In this document: one piece after another, positions 53,487 to 63,089 of the stretch | How positions within the stretch are numbered: position 1 is the stretch's first letter | Layout of the letters: the number at the start of each line of letters is the position of its first letter | NCBI GenBank assembly: GCA_013286205.1 | Contig: JABDGD010000008.1 | Location: forward strand, 734 to 64,733 | From: Candidatus Firestoneibacteriota bacterium | GTDB lineage: Bacteria; Oederibacteriota; Muellerivitia; Muellerivitales; Muellerivitaceae | Direction of reading: 5' to 3' | DNA: 64,000 nucleotides | The notes under the pieces: generated by a model | Told to the model about the DNA's origin: nothing | The model's input: only the letters and a program-made list of their open reading frames with translations | Databases searched by the model: none | Position numbers and translations under genes: made by a program

Positions 53487-53513
53487 AACCTATTCGATGA
53501 TCGGATAGGTTTT
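53485..53513. terminator. Shared terminator of PBP1A and the VanX-like gene
   Basis: A 9-bp stem AAAACCTAT/ATAGGTTTT flanking an inner CGAT/ATCG pair. It overlaps the last codons of the convergent dipeptidase gene and the stop codon of the PBP gene. Confidence 0.7.
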
Positions 53514-54092
53514 ACGAATAGCGTCTTCCTCGATGGCGTTGTAATGCCACCATTCATGGGGCAATTGCAAAAAACCGCCTTGGCTCATGCAGTTTCTTAG
53601 CACTAATCGGTTTGCCATTTGCTGAGAAGACAACTTTCCCTCTTTCACAAATCGCTCTTCGTAACGCGGTTCAGATAGCTCATCAAACTGATCAAACCCC
53701 GCGCCCATATCCACGACGGCGCCTTTTTCATCCAACAAACCCAAATCCAGCGCCATGCCGAAATTGTGAGGCGATCCCTTTTCAGGATCAGCGATATAGT
53801 TTTCGTCAGATGTGTTTTTAACTTTAGCCCACATTTTCCACTGAACTGACCGGGGACGAAGAGCGTCATAGACAATGAAAAACCAGCCTGGTTTCACTCG
53901 TTGAAGAACTCCGACCGCCTTTTCAAACTTAACGGCCGCGTCTCGATGTAAAAAGGCCTTCTTGAAACCTCCATACAGATCTTCCCCCATAAAGTTATCA
54001 AGAGAAGCGTATTTGAGATCAATTTTGACATGAGAGAAGGTGGAAAGATCAACGTAATCAGAGGGAATTGAAAAAAGGTCCGACTCAGGCAC
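53490..54092 (-). CDS. D-alanyl-D-alanine dipeptidase (VanX/DdpX, M15D)
   Basis: 200 residues, the VanX length. Zn ligands are visible: SxHxxGxAxD in GSPHNFGMALDLG and the third His in EWWHYN; the catalytic Glu is the E of this motif. RPRSVQ in DALRPRSVQW matches the family. There is no signal peptide, so the enzyme is cytosolic. Outside van clusters such enzymes recycle D-Ala-D-Ala as a nutrient. It converges on PBP1A and begins 5 bp after the beta-helix gene. Confidence 0.9.
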   Translation of the reverse strand: MPESDLFSIPSDYVDLSTFSHVKIDLKYASLDNFMGEDLYGGFKKAFLHRDAAVKFEKAVGVLQRVKPGWFFIVYDALRPRSVQWKMWAKVKNTSDENYIADPEKGSPHNFGMALDLGLLDEKGAVVDMGAGFDQFDELSEPRYEERFVKEGKLSSQQMANRLVLRNCMSQGGFLQLPHEWWHYNAIEEDAIRKTYPIIE

Positions 54093-54097
54093 AACCG

Positions 54098-56137
54098 TTA
54101 CTTTTTGGGGTTGGCGTAATCTAAACCCGAATCCATGGGAGGCGCTTGCATACCATCCACATCGAGATCGGGTGGTTTATTAGATGAGGACGGAGTAGCG
54201 GCCGCAGGAGCTGAAGGCGCAGACGGAGCGGCCGACATAGGAGCCGGAGCTGAAACAGCTGGCGCGGATGCCGCCGGAGCGGAAGCTGGCGGAGCCGCGG
54301 GCGCGGCAGCAGGAACATTATTAGCGTCAGACGCATTCACCATCGGCGGTTGAACACCCTGCATGGGCGAATCACCAAAATCAGGCGGCGGCGGAACTAA
54401 GCTAGCCGAAGAAGCGGCTGGAGCGGCAGCCGGCGCGGACGAAGCGGGTGCGGCCACAGTCGGCACAAAAGAAACGGTCGGCGCCGTCGGCGTCGAAGTC
54501 GGAATGGAAGGCATTGGCGTGCTGGTATAAGTCGGCGTGTCCGTCATGACCATCGTGAAGGTAATGGTCGGTGTGGCCGTAAAGGTGCTCGTATCCGCAT
54601 TGGGAACGCTGGTGTAAGTAGACGTCGCCATCACAGTCGGCGTGCTGGTATTCACTGGAGAAGCATCAGCCGGCGAACCTAATGTCGTCATATCCGGGGG
54701 CATCGGCGGTGCCACAGTCGAATTAGTAGAAGTGGAAGCCGCTTGAGCGGTAGCCACAATCGAGGCTAAATCATCCGACGAAACTGATCCGCTGCCCAAT
54801 CCCGGCGTGGGAGTGGAAGGCGCATTCGTCGAACTGGAAGCAGTCGGCATAGATGTCGGCAAGCTGGGAATCGGCGAACCACTGGGCGGAACGCTGGAGA
54901 TGTTGGACGGCGGAGGCGGTACAGAACCAGCCAAATCACCCAAAGCCGGAGGCTCAGGCGCGTTAGGAGACACCATCGGAGGAGCAGGCAACCCATTGGT
55001 AATTGAAGGCGGTTCGGGAACAGAAGAAACCGCAGGAGCAGCGGGCGCTGCCTGTACAGGAGCCGACATTACGGGAAAAGCGGTTGGGATCGCGGTTGGA
55101 ACAGCCGTCGGTACAGCCGTTGGCAAATTGATATCCATCATCGGCGCCATAGTCGGCGAAGCTATCGGAGCTGCGGCAGCCGCAGGAGCCGGCGTGGTCG
55201 GAGTCGGCGTCGCGTTGGGCGTTTGAGTCTTCATCTTGGCTTCCATGGCCAACACATCGGCCTGGCTTTGTTTGTACTTGAAAGCTTTGAGAGCAGCCTT
55301 AGCGGCCAGATCAGCTCGGCGGTCTTCGGCTTCGGCTTGATCCGACATACCCTTGGTGATTACCGGCAGCTCACTGCGTAAATAAGCGCGAAGAATATCT
55401 TTGAGGTCTTTCATGGGGGTAACCGAAGTGTCACCCTTTATTTTGTCTTTCACGCTTTTGGGGCTCATGGTTCCCCAGTAGTTGCCGCCCAATTTGGCTT
55501 TGGTCGCGTTGTTCACCACTTCGGATTCGTTATCGTGAACGCTGTTATTGACGAAAACCAGCTTCGCGTAATCTTTCAAGTAAAGACCATAGGTATTTTG
55601 AACGAGGGTATTAAATTGCATGTCAGCTTCGATCGGTCCATCCAACACCACACCGGTAGCGTTACCGTAAAACTTATTATTCTTTAAATGAGCGACCGTG
55701 CTGCCTTTCAGATAAAGACCCGAACCCTTGGTCACTTCGGAGGCATCCATGCGGATGGTCGCGTCCTGAGCCAAAAACACACCACCGATTACTTTCATGT
55801 TGCTTAAGTGGGCTTCCCCGCCATCAATAAAGAGAGCGCTTTGTAAACCGCCATCCGTCATGTTGACCACCGCCGGAGCGGCCGCGGAACCTTCGATTCT
55901 TAAATCACCGCCGATTTGGAGGGTAGCCGGGCCCTGGGAAACGATTTGAACACCGGGACCTACTTTGAGAGTCACACCAGGAGGAACTAAAACGCGGGCT
56001 TGAATGATATAAGGGCTGCCGCTGGCATCCCATTGGGTATCAGCGCTGATCGTCGCGCCCACATTGGTGGAGGCGAGCAAAGGAGAAACCAAAAGCATCA
56101 TTAATAAAAGGGAGAGGGTAAATACAATACGCTTCAT
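54098..56137 (-). CDS. Secreted beta-helix protein with a very long low-complexity tail
   Basis: 679 residues. Signal peptide (1-22), then a right-handed parallel beta-helix (about 35-230; units such as GVVLDGPIEADMQFNTLVQN and YGLYLKDYAKLVFVNNSVHDNESEVVNNA) of the NosD-like kind. A short helical part (about 240-305) leads to about 370 residues of Pro/Ala/Ser/Thr sequence with TPT-type and PTAVPTAIPT runs. The tail is probably extended and may reach through the envelope. The function is unknown. Confidence 0.82.
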   Translation of the reverse strand: MKRIVFTLSLLLMMLLVSPLLASTNVGATISADTQWDASGSPYIIQARVLVPPGVTLKVGPGVQIVSQGPATLQIGGDLRIEGSAAAPAVVNMTDGGLQSALFIDGGEAHLSNMKVIGGVFLAQDATIRMDASEVTKGSGLYLKGSTVAHLKNNKFYGNATGVVLDGPIEADMQFNTLVQNTYGLYLKDYAKLVFVNNSVHDNESEVVNNATKAKLGGNYWGTMSPKSVKDKIKGDTSVTPMKDLKDILRAYLRSELPVITKGMSDQAEAEDRRADLAAKAALKAFKYKQSQADVLAMEAKMKTQTPNATPTPTTPAPAAAAAPIASPTMAPMMDINLPTAVPTAVPTAIPTAFPVMSAPVQAAPAAPAVSSVPEPPSITNGLPAPPMVSPNAPEPPALGDLAGSVPPPPSNISSVPPSGSPIPSLPTSMPTASSSTNAPSTPTPGLGSGSVSSDDLASIVATAQAASTSTNSTVAPPMPPDMTTLGSPADASPVNTSTPTVMATSTYTSVPNADTSTFTATPTITFTMVMTDTPTYTSTPMPSIPTSTPTAPTVSFVPTVAAPASSAPAAAPAASSASLVPPPPDFGDSPMQGVQPPMVNASDANNVPAAAPAAPPASAPAASAPAVSAPAPMSAAPSAPSAPAAATPSSSNKPPDLDVDGMQAPPMDSGLDYANPKK

Positions 56138-56322
56138 AAAAGGTTAATGGCCTCGAACAAGGTATTTAGAATCAAAGGAATCTGAACTGCCGGTTTTACC
56201 CGCCTGAAATCTGCCGAAAAAGCTCGGTTACTATAACACAAATCGTTATCTCTCAAACCAGAAACGAGCCTAAAACCACAAATAATGGCCCCTAAAAACA
56301 AATGAATTTGGCAAAAAAAAGA

Positions 56323-56341
56323 GGACAGCCAAAGGCTATCC
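56323..56341 (-). terminator. Second terminator after ppdK
   Basis: An 8-bp stem GGACAGCC/GGCTATCC (one G-T) with a 3-nt loop and, on the minus strand, a T8 run. A strong intrinsic terminator. Confidence 0.88.
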
Positions 56342-56349
56342 CCTGAGAA

Positions 56350-56377
56350 AAAGGGACAGCTGTTAAGCTGCCCCTTT
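56350..56377 (-). terminator. First terminator after ppdK
   Basis: Stem AAAGGG/CCCTTT continued by AGCTG-type pairing (about 11 bp in all) and followed by TTTTTC on the minus strand. It lies 14 bp after the ppdK stop and about 10 bp before the second hairpin. Confidence 0.85.
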
Positions 56378-56390
56378 AGATTAAACCGGC

Positions 56391-59168
56391 TTATTTAGAC
56401 GAGTATTCTTTATTACCCTTGCTCGAATGCTTCAAAGCGGCTTGGGCTGCAGCCAAACGAGCGATAGGCACCCGATAAGGCGAGCAAGATACGTAGTTCA
56501 GACCCACCAAATGGCAGAATTCCACGGAGTTAGCGTCGCCGCCGTGCTCACCGCAGATACCCACCTTCAGCTTGGGATTCACCGAACGGCCCTTTTCCAC
56601 ACCCATGCGGACCAATTGGCCCACACCATTGCGATCCAGAACCTGGAACGGATCTTTTTCATAAATACCGTTGTCCTGGTAGTAACGGATAATCTTCGCG
56701 GTATCGTCGCGGGAGAATCCGAAGGTCGTTTGGGTTAAGTCATTGGTACCGAAGCTGAAGAAGGCCGCTTCTTCGGCAATCTTATCAGCTGTTACGGCAG
56801 CGCGGGGCAATTCGATCATGGTTCCGATCGTATATTCCAGCTTCACGCCGTACTTCTTAATGGTTTCATCAGCCTTCTTAATCACGATGGCTTTTTGGTT
56901 TTTCAATTCAGCCACATCCCCCACCAAAGGAATCATGATTTCAGGGACAATCTTCTTTCCCTTTTTCGCCAATTCGCAAGCGGCGCTGATGACAGCTTCC
57001 GTCTGCATTTCAGTGATTTCAGGATAGGTGATGCCCAAACGGCAGCCGCGGTGACCCAGCATCGGGTTAAACTCGTGGAGTTCTTCCACACGGTGCAAGA
57101 GCTTCTTGGCCTTGTGCAAATCAGTGCCCTCTTCTTTAACTAAGAGAAGAGCTTTTTTAATGACTTCGTTAGAGGTCGTGGTTTTACCGGACGCTTCCAT
57201 GCGGGCCACTTCAACCATGAGCTCTTCCCGTTTCGGAAGGAATTCATGCAAAGGCGGATCCAGGAAACGAACCGTGACCGGGAAACCAGCCATGGCTTCA
57301 AACAAGCCGAGGAAGTCGGCCTTTTGCATCGGCAGCAAAGCCTTCAAGGCTTCACGACGAGAAGCCTCGTCAGTGGCCAAGATCATGGCCTGCATGTGAG
57401 GCAAACGGTCTTCGTCGAAGAACATGTGCTCGGTACGGCACAAGCCGATACCTTCCGCGCCAAAAGCGCGGGCCACTTTAGCGTCGCGGGGAACGTCCGC
57501 GTTAGCGCGCACCTTGAGGGTGCGGACCGCGTCAGCCCAGCTCATTAAAGTCGCGAAGTCGCCGGAGAGTTCAGCTTCTTGGGTGGCCACTTTACCGTGA
57601 ATCACTTCACCGGTAGAACCGTTCAAAGAAATCCAGTCGCCTTCTTTAATAGTGACATTGCCCACGGAGAAGTTTTTGCCGTGTTCGTTCACCCTGATAG
57701 ATTCGCAGCCAGCCACGCAGGTTTTACCCATGCCGCGAGCCACAACGGCCGCGTGTGAGGTCATACCGCCGCGGGCGGTCAAGATACCTTCCGCCGCGTC
57801 CATACCGTGAATGTCATCCGGCGAGGTTTCGAGACGAACCAGAATGACTTTCTTGCCTTCCGCTTTCCAAAGAACCGCTTCTTCCGCCGTGAAAACCGCT
57901 TGGCCGGTAGCCGCGCCAGGAGAAGCCGGCAAACCCTTGGTAATCACGTCTTTTTTAGCTTTCGGATCAAAAACCGGGTGAAGCAATTGGTCGAGTTGGA
58001 TAGGTTCCACACGGGCCAAAGCTTCCGGCTTGGTGATGAGCTTTTCAGCGACCATGTCGACCGCGATCTTCACAGCGGCAGCCGCCGTGCGCTTGCCCGA
58101 ACGGGTTTGCAGCATGAACAACTTGCCCTTTTCAATCGTGAACTCGAAATCTTGAATGTCGCGATAATGCTTTTCCAGTTTCTTGGTGGTGTCATAAAGC
58201 TGTTTGAACACCTTGGGCATATCTTTTTCGAGGTGCAGAATTGGCAGAGGGGTACGAATACCCGCCACTACGTCTTCACCCTGCGCGTTGAGCAAATACT
58301 CACCATAGAACTTCTTTTCTCCGGTGGCCGGATTGCGGGTAAAACCCACACCCGTTCCAGAATCTTCACCCATGTTACCGAACACCATGGACTGAACGTT
58401 CACGGCCGTGCCGATGTTGTGAGGAATATCATTTTGCTTGCGGTAGAAGTTGGCGCGGTCATTCATCCAAGACCGGAACACGGCATCACGCGAACCGCGC
58501 AATTGAGCCAGAACGTCTTGAGGAAATTCTTTGCCCGTTTTTTCTTTGATAAGCTTTTTGAACTTCTCAACCAATTCTTTCAGGTCATTAGCGGACAAAT
58601 CGGTGTCGAGCTTAACGCCCTTTTCTTCTTTCACGTGGTCGAGCACGCGTTCAAACACTTCTTTACCCATTTCCATCACCACGTTGCCGTACATTTGCAC
58701 GAAACGGCGGTAGCTGTCATAGGCGAAACGCTCGTTATTGGTGGAAGCAATCAAACCCTTCACCGTCACGTCATTCAAGCCCAGGTTCAAGATGGTATCC
58801 ATCATGCCCGGCATAGAGAACTTCGCGCCCGAGCGGACTGAGACCAACAAAGGATTGGTGCGGTCGCCAAACTTCTTGCCCAAAGACTTTTCGAGTTTGG
58901 CCAAGTGCTGCTGCATTTCTTTATCGATAGATTCAGGGGTCTTCTTGCCGTGTTCGTAATAGAGACGGCAGACTTCAGTGATAATGGTGAAACCCGGGGG
59001 AACCGGCACACCCGAATTGGTCATTTCGGCCAATCCAGCGCCCTTCCCACCCAACACTTCCTTCATCGTTCCGTGGCCTTCGGCTTTGCCGTTTCCAAAG
59101 AAGTACACAAACTTCTTGGTCGCGGATTTTGCTGAAGACTTCTTGGCCTTCTTAGCGGCTTTCGGCAT
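56391..59168 (-). CDS. ppdK: Pyruvate, phosphate dikinase
   Basis: 925 residues, full length. ATP-grasp domain (GGKGAGLAEMTNSGVPVPPGF), phosphohistidine domain with active His in GGMTSHAAVVARGMGK, and TIM-barrel domain with RTEHMFF, PMLGHRGCRLG and GICGEHGGD. It interconverts pyruvate, ATP and Pi with PEP, AMP and PPi, a reversible step in anaerobic glycolysis or gluconeogenesis. An AGGAGG site precedes the ATG. It has its own promoter and double terminator, so it is a single-gene unit. Confidence 0.97.
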   Translation of the reverse strand: MPKAAKKAKKSSAKSATKKFVYFFGNGKAEGHGTMKEVLGGKGAGLAEMTNSGVPVPPGFTIITEVCRLYYEHGKKTPESIDKEMQQHLAKLEKSLGKKFGDRTNPLLVSVRSGAKFSMPGMMDTILNLGLNDVTVKGLIASTNNERFAYDSYRRFVQMYGNVVMEMGKEVFERVLDHVKEEKGVKLDTDLSANDLKELVEKFKKLIKEKTGKEFPQDVLAQLRGSRDAVFRSWMNDRANFYRKQNDIPHNIGTAVNVQSMVFGNMGEDSGTGVGFTRNPATGEKKFYGEYLLNAQGEDVVAGIRTPLPILHLEKDMPKVFKQLYDTTKKLEKHYRDIQDFEFTIEKGKLFMLQTRSGKRTAAAAVKIAVDMVAEKLITKPEALARVEPIQLDQLLHPVFDPKAKKDVITKGLPASPGAATGQAVFTAEEAVLWKAEGKKVILVRLETSPDDIHGMDAAEGILTARGGMTSHAAVVARGMGKTCVAGCESIRVNEHGKNFSVGNVTIKEGDWISLNGSTGEVIHGKVATQEAELSGDFATLMSWADAVRTLKVRANADVPRDAKVARAFGAEGIGLCRTEHMFFDEDRLPHMQAMILATDEASRREALKALLPMQKADFLGLFEAMAGFPVTVRFLDPPLHEFLPKREELMVEVARMEASGKTTTSNEVIKKALLLVKEEGTDLHKAKKLLHRVEELHEFNPMLGHRGCRLGITYPEITEMQTEAVISAACELAKKGKKIVPEIMIPLVGDVAELKNQKAIVIKKADETIKKYGVKLEYTIGTMIELPRAAVTADKIAEEAAFFSFGTNDLTQTTFGFSRDDTAKIIRYYQDNGIYEKDPFQVLDRNGVGQLVRMGVEKGRSVNPKLKVGICGEHGGDANSVEFCHLVGLNYVSCSPYRVPIARLAAAQAALKHSSKGNKEYSSK

Positions 59169-59240
59169 GGTTCATCCTCCTAGAGATAAAAAAACAAGAA
59201 ATTCAAACTGATTGATGAGACTGATTTTTAAAGGGGGCAT

Positions 59241-59268
59241 ATTGTAACAAACATGGTTTTGATTTCAA
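59241..59268 (-). promoter_or_regulatory. Promoter of ppdK
   Basis: On the minus strand TTGAAA, a 16-bp spacer and TACAAT, about 75 bp upstream of the start. A CGAAAGT/ACTTTCG inverted repeat (59269-59287) abuts the -35 box and could be an operator or the end of glyS. Confidence 0.7.
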
Positions 59269-59287
59269 CGAAAGTACGCAACTTTCG
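59269..59287. repeat. Inverted repeat between glyS and ppdK
   Basis: A perfect 7-bp stem with a 5-nt loop. It follows glyS by about 50 bp without a clean T-run, and touches the ppdK -35 box. Confidence 0.55.
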
Positions 59288-59336
59288 GGGCAATAAAACG
59301 GTGTATTTTGGGCAAAAACGGGGAAAGAAACTGAGT

Positions 59337-61445
59337 CTAGCGAGCAGCCTCAGAAGCGTATACCAGCTTGCGGAAATCGCCCACCACCAGGAAAAGGTCA
59401 CCCGCTTGCTTGAGCAGGGCCAATCGATTGGCGCGAACCTTGGCGTTTTTATCCATCACCATCACCTTTTCAAAGAAAGCGTGAATCGGATCGACCAGAG
59501 CTTCTAAATGGCCAATCACATCCTGGTAATAGTCGGGCGTCCCCACTTCCTGATCATCAATGAGTTTCTGGGTGAACAGAATTTTCTCAAACAATTCTTT
59601 CTCTTCAGCAGTCTTTAAAAGAGCTTTGGAAACTTTATTGGATATTTTCTTTTCGGGCAAAATGCGAAGTACGCGGCCCGCTGCTGTGACCAAGTTTTGA
59701 AAATCTTTATCCGCCTTGTTCTTCTGGATAGTTTCGGCCTTTGTCACCATTTCCACTAAAGTCGGGGCATCGGTAGCCACAGCAGCGTTGATCACATCAA
59801 AAGAAAGACCGCGTGCGTCCAAAACTGTCTGTAAGCGGCCTTTGAGGAACTCGACAATTTCTTTGGTCTCATTAGGTTTCGGTTTGCCCGCGTAAGCCTT
59901 TTGGGCCAGCTGAACCAATTCTTCTAAGGATATGGAATAACGGTTTTCGAGAATAATTTGAAGAATACCCAAAGCCTGCCGTCTTAACGCGAAAGGATCT
60001 TGTGAGCCCGTGGGAATAATGCGAGCTTTAAAACAGCCTACGATTGTGTCGATCTTATCAGCCATGCTCAAAATGGATGATTCTTTAGTGTCCGGCAGTT
60101 TGTCCCCTGAGAAGCGGGGGTAATAATGTTTTTGAATAGCTGCCCCAGCTTCCGATTTGTTTTGTTGAATGGCGTAAAACCCGCCCATGTAACCCTGCAA
60201 GCTGTTGAATTCTTTTTCGCGGATGATGTTGGTGGCCAAATCAGCCTTACATAAGAGACCCGCTGTTTGAACGGTCTTAATGGTTTCTTTCGAGGCTTTG
60301 AAGTTTTCAGCAATCTTCCCCGCTAGCTTCGAGAGACGTTCTGATTTGTCCGCCATCGTGCCCATACCTTCAAGCCAGGTAATGCCTGAAAGCTTTTCAG
60401 CCCACTCTTCTAAACCAACTTTTAAGTCTTCTTGCACAAAGAACTTGGCGTCTTCTAAGCGGGCTTTGAGAACCGCTTCGTTAGAACGAATGACCACTTG
60501 TTTGTCTTTAGGAGTTCCATTAATAACGCCGATAAAATAAGGAAGAAGAACGCCGTCTTTGTCACGAACCGCGAAATATTTTTGATGCTCCCGCATGGCG
60601 GTGACAATAACTTCATCAGGCAATTCTAAATATTTAGGGTCGAAAGACCCCATGATGACATCGGGTGATTCCACCAGGTTATTCACGTCGTCTAACAATT
60701 CGGGGTCAGCTGGCACCACCGCGCCTTTGTCGGCGGCGGCTTGTTGAACCTTGTTCCAGATAAGGCTTTTACGCTCAGCGGGGTCAGCGATAACGCCCGC
60801 GTTCTTAAGAACTTCTATATAGTCTCCCGCTTCCACCACATCCAAAGCGCCCAGTTTTAAGGAACGCAGACCATAAGTATCACGACTGCTATAAAGACCC
60901 GCTATTTCAAAAGGAATAACCGTCCGAGAGAACACCGAGCAAACCCAGCGGATAGGGCGGGCGAATTGGAAATCACTATTTCCCCAGCGCTGTACTTTAG
61001 GAAAGCGGACTTTCTTGATCACTTCCGGAAAAACCGTAGCCATGATTTCAGACGTTAAGCGTCCGCCGCCTTTTTTAATGGCGACAACCACTTCGCCCTT
61101 AGGACTTGGCGCGCGGCGAAGCGAAGCCGCCGAAACACCCTGCGCCTTGGCAAAGCCTTCTCCCGCACGGGTGGGCAATCCATGCTCATCAAACGCGATA
61201 GAAACCAAAGGCCCGGTGACTTCTTTAGAAGTGTCTTGCTGCATTTCAGGCAGCCCTTTAAAAAACAGCGTCAAACGGCGGGGTGTGTAATAGGTATAAA
61301 GATGCTGATAGGTAATTTTATGTTCTTTTAAAGAAGCTTCCGCCGCCGCGACCATTTGGTCCATGGCAGGACGTATATAAGAAGCCGGCAGCTCTTCACA
61401 GCCGATCTCGAGAACAGCGTCTTTTAAGGTGGTCAGGTTTTCCAT
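59337..61445 (-). CDS. glyS: Glycyl-tRNA synthetase beta subunit
   Basis: 702 residues. N-terminal block EIGCEELPASYIRPA and TPRRLTLF, central HD-like region, and a C-terminal anticodon-binding part (DPIHAFFEKVMVMDKN). It pairs with GlyQ as alpha2-beta2. It starts 1 bp after the glyQ stop. Confidence 0.97.
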   Translation of the reverse strand: MENLTTLKDAVLEIGCEELPASYIRPAMDQMVAAAEASLKEHKITYQHLYTYYTPRRLTLFFKGLPEMQQDTSKEVTGPLVSIAFDEHGLPTRAGEGFAKAQGVSAASLRRAPSPKGEVVVAIKKGGGRLTSEIMATVFPEVIKKVRFPKVQRWGNSDFQFARPIRWVCSVFSRTVIPFEIAGLYSSRDTYGLRSLKLGALDVVEAGDYIEVLKNAGVIADPAERKSLIWNKVQQAAADKGAVVPADPELLDDVNNLVESPDVIMGSFDPKYLELPDEVIVTAMREHQKYFAVRDKDGVLLPYFIGVINGTPKDKQVVIRSNEAVLKARLEDAKFFVQEDLKVGLEEWAEKLSGITWLEGMGTMADKSERLSKLAGKIAENFKASKETIKTVQTAGLLCKADLATNIIREKEFNSLQGYMGGFYAIQQNKSEAGAAIQKHYYPRFSGDKLPDTKESSILSMADKIDTIVGCFKARIIPTGSQDPFALRRQALGILQIILENRYSISLEELVQLAQKAYAGKPKPNETKEIVEFLKGRLQTVLDARGLSFDVINAAVATDAPTLVEMVTKAETIQKNKADKDFQNLVTAAGRVLRILPEKKISNKVSKALLKTAEEKELFEKILFTQKLIDDQEVGTPDYYQDVIGHLEALVDPIHAFFEKVMVMDKNAKVRANRLALLKQAGDLFLVVGDFRKLVYASEAAR

Positions 61446-61446
61446 A

Positions 61447-62328
61447 TTAAGACCTCTTCATCAAAGGGAAGCCCAACTCTTCCCTTTCTTTCACATAAGC
61501 CGTCGCCACACCACGGGCCATCGCTCGTACCCGGCCAATATAGTTAGTGCGTTCAGCCACCGAAATAGCGCCGCGGGCATCGAGCAAGTTAAAGGTGTGA
61601 GAAGCCTTCATCACATAATCATAAGCCGGGGCAACCAACTTCAATTCGAGCAGGCGTTTGGCTTCACCTTCGTATTCTTTAAAATGCCTCAAGAGCATCT
61701 TGGTATTGGCCTGTTCGAAGTTAAAGGCCGAGAATTGTTTTTCGCTTTGGAGAAAAATGTCGCGGTAGGTAATGTTCTTACCGCCGTAATGAAGATCCCA
61801 GACGCTATCCACTCCCTGAATCACAGTCGCGATACGTTCTAACCCGAAGGTGATTTCACCCGAAACGGGCTTCAGTTCTAATCCGCCGGTCACCTGGAAA
61901 AAGGTGAACTGGGTAATTTCGATACCGTCCATCCAGACCTGCCAACCCAAACCAGAGGCGCCCAACGTGGGCGATTCCCAGTCATCTTCCACAAAACGGA
62001 TATCGTGTTCATCCTGGCGGATACCGATTTCTTCCAGGCAGCCCAGGTAAAGCTCAATCATGTTTTCAGGGGAAGGTTTGAGAATAATTTGATACTGGTA
62101 ATAGTGCTGCATACGGTTGGGGTTTTCACCATAACGACCGTCTTTGGGACGTCGGCAAGGATCGACATAAGCGACGTGATAAGGTTCAGGGCCTAAAACG
62201 CGGAAGAAAGTGGCGGGATTAAAGGTGCCAGCGCCCTTTTCCAGGTCGTAGGGTTGTTGAATGACACAGCCCTGACGGCTCCAGTATTGGTTGAGGGTCA
62301 TAATGAGTTCTTGAAACGAAAGCGCCAT
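61447..62328 (-). CDS. glyQ: Glycyl-tRNA synthetase alpha subunit
   Basis: 293 residues, standard length. Class II core with [32 protein letters not shown] and [14 protein letters not shown]. It is the catalytic subunit. It is first in the glyQ-glyS operon, downstream of a likely promoter at 62380-62408. Confidence 0.97.
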   Translation of the reverse strand: MALSFQELIMTLNQYWSRQGCVIQQPYDLEKGAGTFNPATFFRVLGPEPYHVAYVDPCRRPKDGRYGENPNRMQHYYQYQIILKPSPENMIELYLGCLEEIGIRQDEHDIRFVEDDWESPTLGASGLGWQVWMDGIEITQFTFFQVTGGLELKPVSGEITFGLERIATVIQGVDSVWDLHYGGKNITYRDIFLQSEKQFSAFNFEQANTKMLLRHFKEYEGEAKRLLELKLVAPAYDYVMKASHTFNLLDARGAISVAERTNYIGRVRAMARGVATAYVKEREELGFPLMKRS

Positions 62329-62379
62329 GGCGAAAGTCCTCTTAATGTGGTGCGGCGTGCGAAAAGAGCTCTACTTCAA

Positions 62380-62408
62380 AAAATAGGCTATTTAGCGTTA
62401 ATTCGCAA
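62380..62408 (-). promoter_or_regulatory. Promoter of glyQ-glyS
   Basis: On the minus strand TTGCGA, a 17-bp spacer and TATTTT, about 52 bp upstream of the ATG. No T-box leader was recognised between it and the gene. Confidence 0.6.
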
Positions 62409-62450
62409 GCTAAAAAGGGCTGCAAACAGGCCGAAAAGGACGAGAGCTAT

Positions 62451-63086
62451 ATGAAACTGTGTGACCAGAAGGTAAACTTCCATCTCACCAACTCGTGTAA
62501 AGGAATTCCAAGCTTGTTCAACGCAAAGTTGTTTTTCTCACTCATCCTCCTCTTTACGTTTTTCGGTTTCCTTCCGGTAAAAGCACAGTCCATCACTAAT
62601 GAACTCCATGCACCTATCGAAACCAAAGCCGATCTCGGCTTTTTAGATGTTTTGGGCGGCGACATGCAATATCACCTGAACGGTCAGGAAATTATCCGCT
62701 ACCAGGATTTCAAAGGTTTAATTTACCCGTTGCGGGATCCTGAAGCTTCCCAACTGATTCGGGATGCCGAGGAAACCGACTTAATTGCCTCGCTGGTTCT
62801 CGTCGCGGATGTCGCCTTGTCCGCCGACATTGCCCTCTTTTATAAACCCACGGTAATTTTTAACTCAGATCTGCCGGATCGCATCATCACGGGATTCCTG
62901 ACGGCTCAAATCGGTTTGGGAGTTTTTTTTGTGGTGCACAACATGGCGGAGGCCCGTAAATATAACGCGGTACAGCGTTATAACCGTTTACTGAAGGGCT
63001 TATCCAAAGAAAGCTCTATTGAGTTAAACCCCAGACTTTACGCTTCTGCGAGCGGTTTAGTTTTAGGCGGGCAAATCAATTTTTAA
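62451..63086 (+). CDS. Unknown exported protein
   Basis: Up to 211 residues with no recognised family. A hydrophobic export signal (about 27-46, LFFSLILLFTFFGFLPVKAQ) is followed by a body with two hydrophobic stretches (ASLVLVADVALSADIALFY and IITGFLTAQIGLGVFFVVH). The real start may be the TTG at 62514 after AAAGGA, which would place the signal at the N-terminus. It is probably an envelope protein, ending in GLVLGGQINF as many outer-membrane or surface proteins do. It diverges from glyQ. Confidence 0.65.
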   Translation: MKLCDQKVNFHLTNSCKGIPSLFNAKLFFSLILLFTFFGFLPVKAQSITNELHAPIETKADLGFLDVLGGDMQYHLNGQEIIRYQDFKGLIYPLRDPEASQLIRDAEETDLIASLVLVADVALSADIALFYKPTVIFNSDLPDRIITGFLTAQIGLGVFFVVHNMAEARKYNAVQRYNRLLKGLSKESSIELNPRLYASASGLVLGGQINF

Positions 63087-63089
63087 AAG

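Noticed and set aside
54807..55226. Gly/Ala-rich plus-strand frame
   Set aside because: Antisense of the Pro/Ala/Ser/Thr tail of the beta-helix protein.
57807..58841. 344-residue plus-strand frame inside ppdK
   Set aside because: Antisense shadow of a highly conserved gene, Arg/His/Phe-rich with no recognisable domain.
62329..62450. T-box leader for glyQ-glyS
   Set aside because: The promoter lies only about 50 bp from the start and no T-box sequence or terminator/antiterminator pair is seen.
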